This document shows positions 1-6,717 of a stretch of 15,462 nt of DNA, in pieces (position 1 is the first letter of the stretch; every line of letters starts with the position of its first letter). Source of the DNA: an uncultured Acidaminococcus sp. (GTDB taxonomy: Bacteria > Bacillota_C > Negativicutes > Acidaminococcales > Acidaminococcaceae). The translations under genes and the position numbers were made by a program. The notes below the pieces were generated by a model. The model saw only the letters and a program-made list of their open reading frames with translations, was not told the DNA's origin and ran no database searches. The stretch lies in contig OMUE01000187.1 of assembly GCA_900314165.1 (NCBI GenBank), positions 1-15,462 on the forward strand. Reading direction: 5' to 3'.

Positions 1-134
1 TCATTTTTTGAACGGAAGTCCTTTTCTTTTAAAGGGGTTGTTTTTTCACAGCTCCAAATTTTTACGACTTTATTTTGTCACTGATTTTTGCCAAATGGAC
101 ATGTTACTGGCCAGACAACAACTAGGTGTCTTAT

Positions 135-1322
135 TTATTTCAGATAGTCCACCACAAATTGTGCCATGACAGAGGCACCCACAGCAATGGCGTTTTCATC
201 AAAGATGTTGCTGGGATTGTGGAGACCAATGCGGGTTCTTGCATCCTGTTTATTGGCCGTACCAAGCCGGAACTGGGCAACAGGGAAGTATCTGCCGAAT
301 TCTGAAAAATCCTCGCTGCCCATGGATGGCAGAGGAACGTTTTTGACTTTGTCCTTCCCAAGGATTTTTCCGGCTGCAGCGGTGATTTTCCCTGCCAGAT
401 CCGGGTCGTTGATCAGAGCGCGGACTCCTTCATCCGTATTCAGATGTACCTTGGCAGTGCAGCGCATGGCATCGCAGCAGTCTTTGGTGATTCTGCGAAT
501 TGCATTGACAAGTAGTTCCCGGCTTTCCTCGTTTGTGCAGCGCAACGTACCAAGTATTTTCACAGAATCTGGCACAGCGTTCATGACAGTCCCCCCATTA
601 ATGGCTCCAAACGTCAACACAGCAGGGTAAAGAGGATTGTTCTCCCGGGAGATGGTAGTCTGCAACTGAGTAATCAGATAAGCTGCACAAGCAATCGGAT
701 CTATAAACTGTTCCGGATGGGCCGCATGGCCGGCTCGACCGCTAATCTCTATGACCATGTCGTCCTCAGAGGCATCCGTTGCCCCGGCTCTGACGGCAAT
801 CGTGCCCACTTCATAACCAGGATCACAGTGGAGCCCGATTGCGGCTTCTGCTTTAGGCTCCACATCGGCCATACCCGCTTTCAAAGCGAATCTTGCCCCA
901 CCATTCTCTTCTTCAGAGGGCTGGAAGAATAATCTTACATTGCCTTTTAATTGTCCCCGTATTTGCTGCAACACTCTTGCGGTCAGCAGCAATATAGACG
1001 TATGCATGTCATGGCCGCAGGCATGGGCACAGCCATTCGTACTAGCAAAAGGCAGGCCTGTGATTTCCTTCATGACCAGAGCATCAATATCTTCCCGAAG
1101 GCCAAGGGTCTTTCCTGGTTGACCACCGTAAATTACTGCCGTACAGCCGGTCTTCAAGTCTGGCAATTCCTGAATCTCTATACCATAATCAGCCAGTTCC
1201 TTCTTAATCAATTCCGTGGTTTTGTATTCTTCAAGACCATGTTCCGGGTTTGCATGGATCTCGTGCCGGATTTCTACAGCATGAGGTGCAAATTCTGCCA
1301 CAAATTCCTGAATCGTTTTCAT
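135..1322 (-). CDS. M20D-family metal-dependent amidohydrolase (N-acyl amino acid or peptide hydrolase)
   Basis: The 395-residue protein is a cytoplasmic M20D amidohydrolase, a family that cleaves amide bonds of N-acyl amino acids and small conjugates with a two-metal centre. Visible motifs are LREDIDAL (residues 75-82, metal-site Asp), ACGHDMHT (101-108), the acidic PSEEENGG (135-142), GLHCDPGYEVG (163-173), GRAGHAAHP in the lid/dimer domain, and MGSEDF near the C-terminus. The length is normal for the family (about 380-400). The frame is open 88 codons further upstream, but AGAGGAGG lies just before the chosen ATG and the homology starts there. It is the second full gene of the yfcC unit, 41 bases behind the carrier and without a promoter of its own that I can see. 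Its substrate cannot be read from sequence. The neighbouring dpaL suggests an N-acyl or peptidyl diaminopropionate, which is inference. Confidence 0.9.
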   Translation of the reverse strand: MKTIQEFVAEFAPHAVEIRHEIHANPEHGLEEYKTTELIKKELADYGIEIQELPDLKTGCTAVIYGGQPGKTLGLREDIDALVMKEITGLPFASTNGCAHACGHDMHTSILLLTARVLQQIRGQLKGNVRLFFQPSEEENGGARFALKAGMADVEPKAEAAIGLHCDPGYEVGTIAVRAGATDASEDDMVIEISGRAGHAAHPEQFIDPIACAAYLITQLQTTISRENNPLYPAVLTFGAINGGTVMNAVPDSVKILGTLRCTNEESRELLVNAIRRITKDCCDAMRCTAKVHLNTDEGVRALINDPDLAGKITAAAGKILGKDKVKNVPLPSMGSEDFSEFGRYFPVAQFRLGTANKQDARTRIGLHNPSNIFDENAIAVGASVMAQFVVDYLK

Positions 1323-1363
1323 TATAATTCCTCCTCTTTCATTATGATCGATCAAACGCTTTT

Positions 1364-2764
1364 TTAGAAAGGTCCAAGATGGATTGCCTGAGCAATCACC
1401 AGGAACACACAGCTGACAAGGCTCCAGGTAATAGCTAACGGTAAGTAGAATTTTGCCCACTTGTTCCAAGGGATTCCGCTGATACCCAGACAGGCTGCCT
1501 GAGTACCACCGGTAGGCCAGAGCATATTCGTAATGCCATCCCCGAATTGATAGGACAGGATAGCTGTCTGTCTCGTAATTTTGCAAACATCTGCCAAGGG
1601 GGATAAAATCGGAAACAACATAACTGCTTTGCCACTGCCGGAACCGATGAAGAAGTTCAGAATCGTGACAACTATAAAAATTCCTATGATGACAACTTGG
1701 GCAGGGAATTTTATCAGCAGATTAGAACAACCATAGACGATGGTATCAATAATCTTGCCTTCCGCAAGAAGGATGGAAACGCCCCGGCTCATAGCAACAA
1801 AGAGCGCACCCATTATGCATTCTTTACAGCCATCTGCAAAGTCAACACAAATCTTCCTGGTTTCCATACCGCAGATCAAACCTGACCCCACGCCGATGGC
1901 AATGAAGATGCCGCTCATCTGGGGACAATCCCAGCCAAACTTCAGGGTTCCATATAACATGATGACAAAGAGGCTGACTGTCCAGAGGCCGGCAATGGTT
2001 TGGCGGGTACTTAATGTCCCGTCTGCTCTTTTTTCTTCTTTATACTGTTCTCTCTTAAGGGAATCTGTTTCATACATAGGGGATAGTTCCGGATGCGCTA
2101 AAACTTTCCTACCGTACCGAATAATATAGAGCACACCGATCAGGTAAAAGGTAAAAAACGTCAGAAGCCTGAATTGCCATCCGGAATACAAGGGCAGCTC
2201 ACACAATTTCTGAGCAATAACGATGGTAAAAGGATTGGCAATGCCAGCAGTAAAGCCTACGGAAGACCCCAGTACAACGGTCGCCATAGCAGTAATAGAG
2301 TCAAAGCCTAAGCGGAACATCAGCGGCATCACAATTGGTAAATAAACCACACAAAGCTCCGGAGTACCGATAAAGCAATCGATTAAAGCGAAAATAAACA
2401 TAAGGATGGGAATCACAATGATTCCTTTTCCTTCCACCTTCCTAGCTAACGCTTCAATGGCTGCATCAATAATTCCGATTTTACGCAGAACGTTGATAGA
2501 ACCACCAGGGAACAGACAAATTCCTACAACAGATCCGGCAGCCACAAAGCCATCAGGAATCGCACTTAGGAACTGCATGATAGTTACCGGAGTATGTTTT
2601 ACAATATGGAAGGAATTGGGATCAATGACTTTCTTCCCGATCTCATTTACAGTCCGATCATACACACCGGATGGAATAATATAGGTCATAACAGCCATAA
2701 TAAACATCACGGTGAACATAATCGCCATTGTATGAGGAATCTTAATTTCCTGTTTCTTTTCCAT
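1364..2764 (-). CDS. YfcC/DcuC-family inner-membrane carrier
   Basis: The 466-residue polytopic membrane protein resembles the YfcC branch of the DcuC (C4-dicarboxylate/basic amino acid) carrier family, whose members usually have 450-510 residues. The first membrane span is at about residues 12-31, followed by the family-like PSGVYDR turn (31-37). A second conserved feature is the GGSINVLRKIGIIDAAI stretch, and a hydrophilic loop rich in Lys/Glu lies mid-protein before the second half of spans. The C-terminal half contains the small-residue segment FFIGSGSGKAVM and WPTGGTQAA. YfcC members are mostly uncharacterised and are thought to move amino acids, peptides or organic acids. The gene starts two bases after the stop codon of a 20-codon ORF, whose last codons contain its ribosome site (GAGGAAGTGG), so translation is probably coupled. 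Co-transcribed with the amidohydrolase, it probably imports that enzyme's substrate. Confidence 0.85.
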   Translation of the reverse strand: MEKKQEIKIPHTMAIMFTVMFIMAVMTYIIPSGVYDRTVNEIGKKVIDPNSFHIVKHTPVTIMQFLSAIPDGFVAAGSVVGICLFPGGSINVLRKIGIIDAAIEALARKVEGKGIIVIPILMFIFALIDCFIGTPELCVVYLPIVMPLMFRLGFDSITAMATVVLGSSVGFTAGIANPFTIVIAQKLCELPLYSGWQFRLLTFFTFYLIGVLYIIRYGRKVLAHPELSPMYETDSLKREQYKEEKRADGTLSTRQTIAGLWTVSLFVIMLYGTLKFGWDCPQMSGIFIAIGVGSGLICGMETRKICVDFADGCKECIMGALFVAMSRGVSILLAEGKIIDTIVYGCSNLLIKFPAQVVIIGIFIVVTILNFFIGSGSGKAVMLFPILSPLADVCKITRQTAILSYQFGDGITNMLWPTGGTQAACLGISGIPWNKWAKFYLPLAITWSLVSCVFLVIAQAIHLGPF

Positions 2765-2766
2765 TT

Positions 2767-2829
2767 TTATGCCACTTCCTCTTTATGAGATTTCATAAAA
2801 TCGTTTCTGGCAGAATCGTATTTGTTCAT
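2767..2829 (-). CDS. Short leader ORF (20 codons) coupled to the yfcC-type gene
   Basis: The ORF encodes 20 residues, beginning MNKYDSARND and ending KEEVA. It is preceded by AAGGAGGTGG, the best ribosome binding site of this locus, six to nine bases before its ATG. Its TAA is followed by two bases and then the ATG of the carrier gene, and the carrier's ribosome site lies inside its last codons. The placement, start signal and coupling argue that it is translated. The peptide is charged and hydrophilic, with no run of one amino acid that would mark a classical attenuation leader. Its role could be coupling or sensing only, or it could be a genuine small protein. I recognise no homologue. Confidence 0.6.
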   Translation of the reverse strand: MNKYDSARNDFMKSHKEEVA

Positions 2830-2884
2830 TCTGCCACCTCCTTAAATTTTTAACATAGGTTTTACGAGTGATATGCGGTGTGTA

Positions 2885-2895
2885 ATATGCAATAT
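2885..2895. promoter_or_regulatory. Putative GntR operator ATATGCAATAT (yfcC unit)
   Basis: Perfect copy of an 11-mer found four times around the GntR gene. It lies about 11-21 bases downstream of the expected transcription start of the yfcC unit, a position suited to repression. A half-like ATATGC occurs at 2871-2876. Binding by the neighbouring regulator is inferred. Confidence 0.6.
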
Positions 2896-2908
2896 GTAAT
2901 TTTATTGG

Positions 2909-2932
2909 TTCTATATTAAAACTAATATAGAA
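2909..2932. repeat. 10-bp perfect inverted repeat across the yfcC promoter
   Basis: Arms TTCTATATTA (2909-2918) and TAATATAGAA (2923-2932) are separated by four bases. The palindrome covers the -10 box and half of the spacer of the yfcC promoter. The ten bases GTTCTATATT at 2908-2917 recur at 3741-3750 beside the regulator's own promoter, so this may be a second protein-binding site. Confidence 0.55.
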
Positions 2933-2941
2933 ATTTGTCAA
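2913..2941 (-). promoter_or_regulatory. Sigma-A promoter of the leader ORF, carrier and amidohydrolase unit
   Basis: On the minus strand TTGACA (2941-2936) is followed by a 17-base spacer and TAATAT (2918-2913). The expected start is near 2906, giving a leader of about 77 bases before the 20-codon ORF. The -35 box directly follows the run of T that ends the GntR terminator. Confidence 0.75.
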
Positions 2942-2942
2942 C

Positions 2943-2983
2943 AAAAAACTGAGCTGTGAAAAATAAATTTTCACAGCTCAGTT
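2943..2983 (-). terminator. Intrinsic terminator of the GntR gene
   Basis: A perfect 16-bp stem (2947-2962 with 2968-2983, core CTGAGCTGTGAAAA) with a five-base loop is followed on the minus strand by six T. It lies downstream of the GntR stop codon and just before the yfcC promoter, so it insulates the two units. Confidence 0.85.
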
Positions 2984-3050
2984 CCTTTAACTTATGACTC
3001 AGGATAAATACTCTACTTCCTGATTTCTGGCCAATAGTCCGGGAAAGTGT

Positions 3051-3719
3051 TTACAGCAACTTCCGGAGTTTTTCGTTGTAGATGCCCGTAAAATTTTCCT
3101 CCACCAGGCTGACAGCCCTAGCTTCGTCTCTTTCCCGGATAGCTTCTATAATTGCCCTATGTTGTTGGATGGAAGTAATCCTTTCAGGATTTTCATGGAC
3201 TACCAGATATTCATACCGCAGGGATATCAGATGCAGCTGCTGGTAATCCTGTTCCAGATACATATTAGCCGCAATTTTTGCCAGATACGTATGGAATTTC
3301 TGATCCAGACGCAGGAAAGCTGCATACTGCTCGTTGGCAAGAGCCAAAGCTGCTTCCCCATTTATCTTCTCCAGCTCTGCCAAGTCTTTTTCCTGCCACC
3401 GCCTGCAGGCCAGGCGTACAATACAGCTGTTGATTGCAGCCAGAGCTTCGTATAGCTGGTCCCCTTCTGCCACACTCATTTTTTTTACAAAGCTGCCACG
3501 GGAGGGATAAATATCTACCATATTCTGCTCAGCCAGCAGCAGCAGGGCTTCGTGCACTGGTGTTCGACTGACAGAAAAATATTCAGCCAGCTGAACCTCG
3601 TTCAGTTTTTCGCCAGCCTGCAGTGTACCGTCTATAATCCAATCTATAATCCCCTGATAGACCCGCTGTTTTGCAGAAGGGATATTTTCTTTTTCCTTTT
3701 CTTTCACAGGGATGGGCAT
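3051..3719 (-). CDS. GntR-family transcriptional regulator, FCD (FadR) subfamily
   Basis: The 222-residue DNA-binding protein has an N-terminal winged helix (about residues 14-80; the segment from GEKLNEVQLAEYF through SVSRTPVHEAL is the helix-turn-helix, and YPSRGSFV the wing). An all-helical FCD ligand domain follows (about 86-215), with likely metal/ligand residues D139 and H143 (LDQKFH) and H187 (QQHRAII). FCD members usually bind small carboxylic acids and are released from DNA by them. An in-frame ATG seven codons upstream has no ribosome site, and AAGGAG lies inside those codons, ten bases before the chosen ATG (MPIPVKE). The gene is flanked by four copies of ATATGCAATAT, one over its own promoter. 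It probably represses itself, the carrier/amidohydrolase unit and dpaL. The ligand is unknown; diaminopropionate or a conjugate is a guess from context. Confidence 0.9.
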   Translation of the reverse strand: MPIPVKEKEKENIPSAKQRVYQGIIDWIIDGTLQAGEKLNEVQLAEYFSVSRTPVHEALLLLAEQNMVDIYPSRGSFVKKMSVAEGDQLYEALAAINSCIVRLACRRWQEKDLAELEKINGEAALALANEQYAAFLRLDQKFHTYLAKIAANMYLEQDYQQLHLISLRYEYLVVHENPERITSIQQHRAIIEAIRERDEARAVSLVEENFTGIYNEKLRKLL

Positions 3720-3745
3720 ATCCACACGTCTCCTTTTCATGTTCT

Positions 3746-3784
3746 ATATTGCATATAATAGCATGAACAAAAAGTGATATGCAA
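3746..3784 (-). promoter_or_regulatory. GntR gene promoter with overlapping operator
   Basis: On the minus strand TTGCAT (3784-3779), an 18-base spacer and TATTAT (3760-3755) form a plausible promoter. The 11-mer (here read as ATATTGCATAT on the plus strand, 3746-3756) overlaps the -10 box and the expected start, which implies autorepression. The near-copy ATATGCAAAT lies at 3777-3786. Confidence 0.55.
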
Positions 3785-3838
3785 ATGCAAACATAACGAT
3801 TGTTAAAAATTGTAAGGAAAATAAAAGGACGATAGAAA

Positions 3839-3849
3839 ATATGCAATAT
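3839..3849. promoter_or_regulatory. Putative GntR operator upstream of the dpaL promoter
   Basis: A perfect ATATGCAATAT ends four bases before the dpaL -35 box and is followed by GCAC. Together with the copy at 3904-3914 it brackets the promoter, which could allow looping or cooperative binding. Confidence 0.6.
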
Positions 3850-3853
3850 GCAC

Positions 3854-3882
3854 TTGTCAAAAAGTCGAGTATGGACTATAAT
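3854..3882 (+). promoter_or_regulatory. dpaL promoter
   Basis: TTGTCA (3854-3859), a 17-base spacer and a perfect TATAAT (3877-3882). The expected start is near 3889, giving an untranslated leader of about 95 bases. Confidence 0.75.
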
Positions 3883-3903
3883 GTGTTTGCAGTGTAATAT
3901 GTA

Positions 3904-3914
3904 ATATGCAATAT
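3904..3914. promoter_or_regulatory. Putative GntR operator downstream of the dpaL start
   Basis: A perfect ATATGCAATAT lies about 15-25 bases into the transcript, nearly the same offset as the copy in the yfcC unit. It is preceded by an overlapping TAATATGTA half-like repeat. Confidence 0.6.
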
Positions 3915-3984
3915 CTAATCAATAAAATGCTATTTCTTTCTGCAGAAAGAATGTTCTGGACAGGTTTTTAGAAAGGATAGAAAA

Positions 3985-5187
3985 ATGGAAAAAGCTCGTT
4001 TTACGAAAAACAAAGAACTTGGAGTTCACAGTGAATATACGGAGAAGCTGAGCTATGACAAAGCACTCCAAACCAGAAAATTTCATGAACAGCTGCCCGG
4101 ATATAATCCCACAGCATTGGTCAGCCTAGATTCTCTAGCAGATAAACTGGGAGTACAAAAGATCTGGATTAAGGACGAAAGCACCCGGTTTGGCCTGAAT
4201 GCTTTCAAGTCCCTGGGCGGAAGCTATGGTGTCTGCTCCAGCCTGGCTAAACTCCTAGGCAAAGAACTGGATACCCTGACGTTTGCCCAGTTGAAGGACT
4301 TAGTCCGGCAGAACCTGCAAGGAATGCATATCGTTACAGCTACGGACGGCAATCATGGCCGGGGCATTGCCTGGATTTCCGGCCTGTTAGGGCTCCCGGT
4401 GGATATCTATATGCCCAAAGGGACTACGCAGGCCAGAATCAAAGCTATTGAAAACCTAGGCGGTACAGTCCATGTAACAGATGTGTATTTCGACGATACA
4501 GCCCGTATGGCCAGCCAGGCGGCTGAGGAAAACAATTGGCTGCTATGCCAGGATACGACCATCCGGCCGGATTATCTGGACTTCCCCCTGCTGTGTATGC
4601 AGGGTTATCTGACCATGTCCCTGGAGGTCTGGGAAGCCATTCCGACGGATCAGCGTCCTACCCATATCTTTATCCAGACTGGTGCCGGTTCTTTGGCCGG
4701 CTCCGTCATAGGTTTCTTCGCTAACGTGATGCAGGACAAAAAGCCCTGCATGGTCACGGTGGAAGCCGGCAACTCTGACTGTGTCCGGGTAACGGCAGAA
4801 GCAGCGGATGGCATGCTGCATATCCTGACAGGGGATATTTGCACGATTATGGCAGGTCTCAGTGTGGGTGAACCCTGCAGTATCGGCTGGGACATCCTGC
4901 GCAGCCACATTGACGCATTTGCTTCCTGCCCTGACTCTTATACCGCGCAAGGCATGAGAGTCCTAGGCAATCCTTGTGGCTCGGACAGACGGGTAGTTTC
5001 CGGGGAATCCGGAGCCGTAGGTCTGGGGTATCTCTATGAAGTCCTGACGAATCCCGTCCTGGCTGACCAGAAACAGGCTTTAGGACTGAATGCAGATTCC
5101 CGCATCCTGTGCTTCTCCACGGAAGGAGATACGGATCCAGAAAGCTATCGTTCTATTGTCTGGGATGGATCCTATCCTGTGAAATAA
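3985..5187 (+). CDS. dpaL: 2,3-diaminopropionate ammonia-lyase
   Basis: The 400-residue PLP enzyme belongs to fold type II (tryptophan synthase beta-like). It splits 2,3-diaminopropionate into pyruvate and two ammonia in the cytoplasm. NAFKSLGGSYG (72-82) holds the PLP lysine K75. TATDGNHGRG (118-127) holds D121, and CQDTT places D190. These should correspond to the lysine and two catalytic aspartates of the enterobacterial enzyme. GAGSLAGS (233-240) is the phosphate-binding glycine loop. The length is close to the E. coli YgeX protein (about 398). The start has AGAAAGGA eight to ten bases upstream. It is a single-gene unit with its own promoter, two candidate GntR operators and a strong hairpin at the end. 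Deamination to pyruvate would feed ATP formation in an amino-acid fermenter. Confidence 0.93.
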   Translation: MEKARFTKNKELGVHSEYTEKLSYDKALQTRKFHEQLPGYNPTALVSLDSLADKLGVQKIWIKDESTRFGLNAFKSLGGSYGVCSSLAKLLGKELDTLTFAQLKDLVRQNLQGMHIVTATDGNHGRGIAWISGLLGLPVDIYMPKGTTQARIKAIENLGGTVHVTDVYFDDTARMASQAAEENNWLLCQDTTIRPDYLDFPLLCMQGYLTMSLEVWEAIPTDQRPTHIFIQTGAGSLAGSVIGFFANVMQDKKPCMVTVEAGNSDCVRVTAEAADGMLHILTGDICTIMAGLSVGEPCSIGWDILRSHIDAFASCPDSYTAQGMRVLGNPCGSDRRVVSGESGAVGLGYLYEVLTNPVLADQKQALGLNADSRILCFSTEGDTDPESYRSIVWDGSYPVK

Positions 5188-5225
5188 CAAGAATTGCCAG
5201 AAACAATTCAACAACCTTTTCTACA

Positions 5226-5277
5226 AAAAAGACTTGTTGTCGTTTGACGAAAATCAGTAACGACAACAAGTCTTTTT
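5226..5277. terminator. Bidirectional terminator between dpaL and pepT
   Basis: A 19-bp perfect stem (5226-5244 with 5259-5277, core GACTTGTTGTCGTT) with a 14-base loop has A on the left and T on the right. It gives a U-run in either direction and serves the two converging genes. Confidence 0.9.
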
Positions 5278-5279
5278 AT

Positions 5280-6521
5280 TTATTTCTTTAACGTGTAGGC
5301 TCTTTTTGCGATTTCCACCACGGTTTCGCTGCACTTGGCCAGGGATTCCACAGGCAGGTATTCGAAACGGCCGTGGGCGTTGACGCCGCCGCAGAAGATA
5401 TTCGGGCAGGGCAAGCCCCGGAAGCTGAGCTGGGCACCATCCGTACCACCACGGATAGGAGTCACGAAAGGCGTAATGCCCAAGGACTTCATGGCTTCTT
5501 CTGCCAGGTCGATCAGGTCCATATGGTCTTTGATCTTTTCCAGCATGTTGTAGTACACAGGGCGGAACTGGATTTCCACGGTCCCCTCTCCATATTTTTC
5601 GTTGAAGAACTTCACCATGTGCTGCAGGTATTCTTTCCGGCTGGCAAACTTTTGGGCATCGTGGTCCCGAACCAGCATGTACAGCACGCATTGTTCCACA
5701 TTGCCGTTCATCTTGTACACATGGAAGAAGCCTTCGTGGCCTTCTGTGTATTCCGGTTTTTCTCCAGCCGGCAAGGCCTGCTGCCATTCGCTGGCAATGG
5801 ACAGGGCGTTTACCATCTTGTTCTTGGAAGAACCTGTGTGGACGCTGATGCCGTGGATGGTCACAATGGGGTTGTCCGCGTTGAAGCATTCGTATTCCAT
5901 GCCCCCTACTTCGCCGCCGTCCACTGTGTAGGCATAGTCGGCGCCGAATTTTTCCACATTGAAATGGCCGATGCCCGTGCCAATTTCTTCGTCCGGGGTG
6001 AAAGCTACCCGGATCTTGCCGTGTTGGATTTCCGGATGGGCCAGCAGGTATTCCATAGCCGTGACGATGGAGGCAATACCGGCCTTATCATCAGCACCCA
6101 GAAGCGTGGTGCCATCCGTAAAGATGATGTCCTGTCCTTTGTATTTCAATACAGAAGGAAAGGCTTTCGTGGAGAACACGATGTTCTTTTCTTTGTTCAG
6201 CACAATGTCCTTGCCATCGTAATTCTTCAGCACGAAGGGCTTCACATCCTTGCCGGAGGCATCGGCCACCGTATCCAGATGGGCCAAAAAGCCAATGACC
6301 GTACCCTCTTTACCATTGGCCGGCAGCGTGGCCGTCATATTGGCACATTCATCGACTTCTACCTCTTCCAGCCCCAGGGCTTTCACTTCTTCTGCCAAAG
6401 CTTTGGCAAACACCAGCTGGTTCGGCGTAGAGGGGCAATTCATGCCGTTATCTTCGTTAGAAGTAGTATCAAAGGACGTATAATGGATAAAACGATTTAC
6501 AATAGTTTCACGATCAATCAC
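5280..6521 (-). CDS. pepT: Peptidase T (tripeptide aminopeptidase)
   Basis: The 413-residue zinc aminopeptidase of the M20B family removes the N-terminal residue of tripeptides in the cytoplasm. With the chosen start, the metal and catalytic residues are H81 and D83 (AHLDT), D144 (LGADDKAG), E178 and E179 (PDEEIG), D201 (TVDGGEVG) and H383 (NAHGRFEYLP). All of the family's dinuclear-site residues are present, and the length fits the usual 405-413. The frame allows a GTG three codons earlier, but that codon overlaps the AAGGAG ribosome site. The GTG at 6521 has AAGGAG eight bases upstream and gives the usual MIDRETIVNRF start. The gene stands alone, divergent from the MFS gene. It supplies amino acids from peptides, consistent with an amino-acid-fermenting host. 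Confidence 0.95.
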   Translation of the reverse strand: MIDRETIVNRFIHYTSFDTTSNEDNGMNCPSTPNQLVFAKALAEEVKALGLEEVEVDECANMTATLPANGKEGTVIGFLAHLDTVADASGKDVKPFVLKNYDGKDIVLNKEKNIVFSTKAFPSVLKYKGQDIIFTDGTTLLGADDKAGIASIVTAMEYLLAHPEIQHGKIRVAFTPDEEIGTGIGHFNVEKFGADYAYTVDGGEVGGMEYECFNADNPIVTIHGISVHTGSSKNKMVNALSIASEWQQALPAGEKPEYTEGHEGFFHVYKMNGNVEQCVLYMLVRDHDAQKFASRKEYLQHMVKFFNEKYGEGTVEIQFRPVYYNMLEKIKDHMDLIDLAEEAMKSLGITPFVTPIRGGTDGAQLSFRGLPCPNIFCGGVNAHGRFEYLPVESLAKCSETVVEIAKRAYTLKK

Positions 6522-6553
6522 GAGGAACACTCCTTTTAGTAAAGTATGGAATC

Positions 6554-6582
6554 ATTATACTACATTCGGAGAATTTGTTGTT
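6554..6582 (-). promoter_or_regulatory. Possible pepT promoter
   Basis: A perfect TATAAT on the minus strand (6559-6554) would start transcription about 27 bases before the pepT GTG. The -35 region (AACAAC, 17-base spacer) is poor, so only the -10 box is convincing. Confidence 0.4.
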
Positions 6583-6717
6583 AGGAATTTGAGATTAAGA
6601 GCCAGTGGCTGACCACACATACCGATTCCAAAAAATGTGCCCAAAGGCTTGCAAAAAAAGTAATCCTATAGTAAAAATGTAATCATGATTTACTATTTTC
6701 AGAGGAGAGAAGCTATC

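Noticed and set aside
41..54. Fragment similar to the GntR terminator arm (TTTTCACAGCTC)
   Set aside because: The complementary arm is absent nearby, so it does not form a hairpin; the match is short and may be chance.
1..134. Terminator or gene after the amidohydrolase stop
   Set aside because: No hairpin with a U-run and no convincing ORF with a ribosome site is visible in these bases; the operon may end or continue beyond the window.
1323..1586. 88-codon N-terminal extension of the amidohydrolase frame
   Set aside because: It overlaps the end of the carrier gene, lacks homology-like features, and the internal ATG has a strong ribosome site at the expected family start.
5373..6539. 388-codon plus-strand frame opposite pepT
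   Set aside because: pepT has all its metal-site residues on the minus strand; the opposite frame shows no domain and no start signal.
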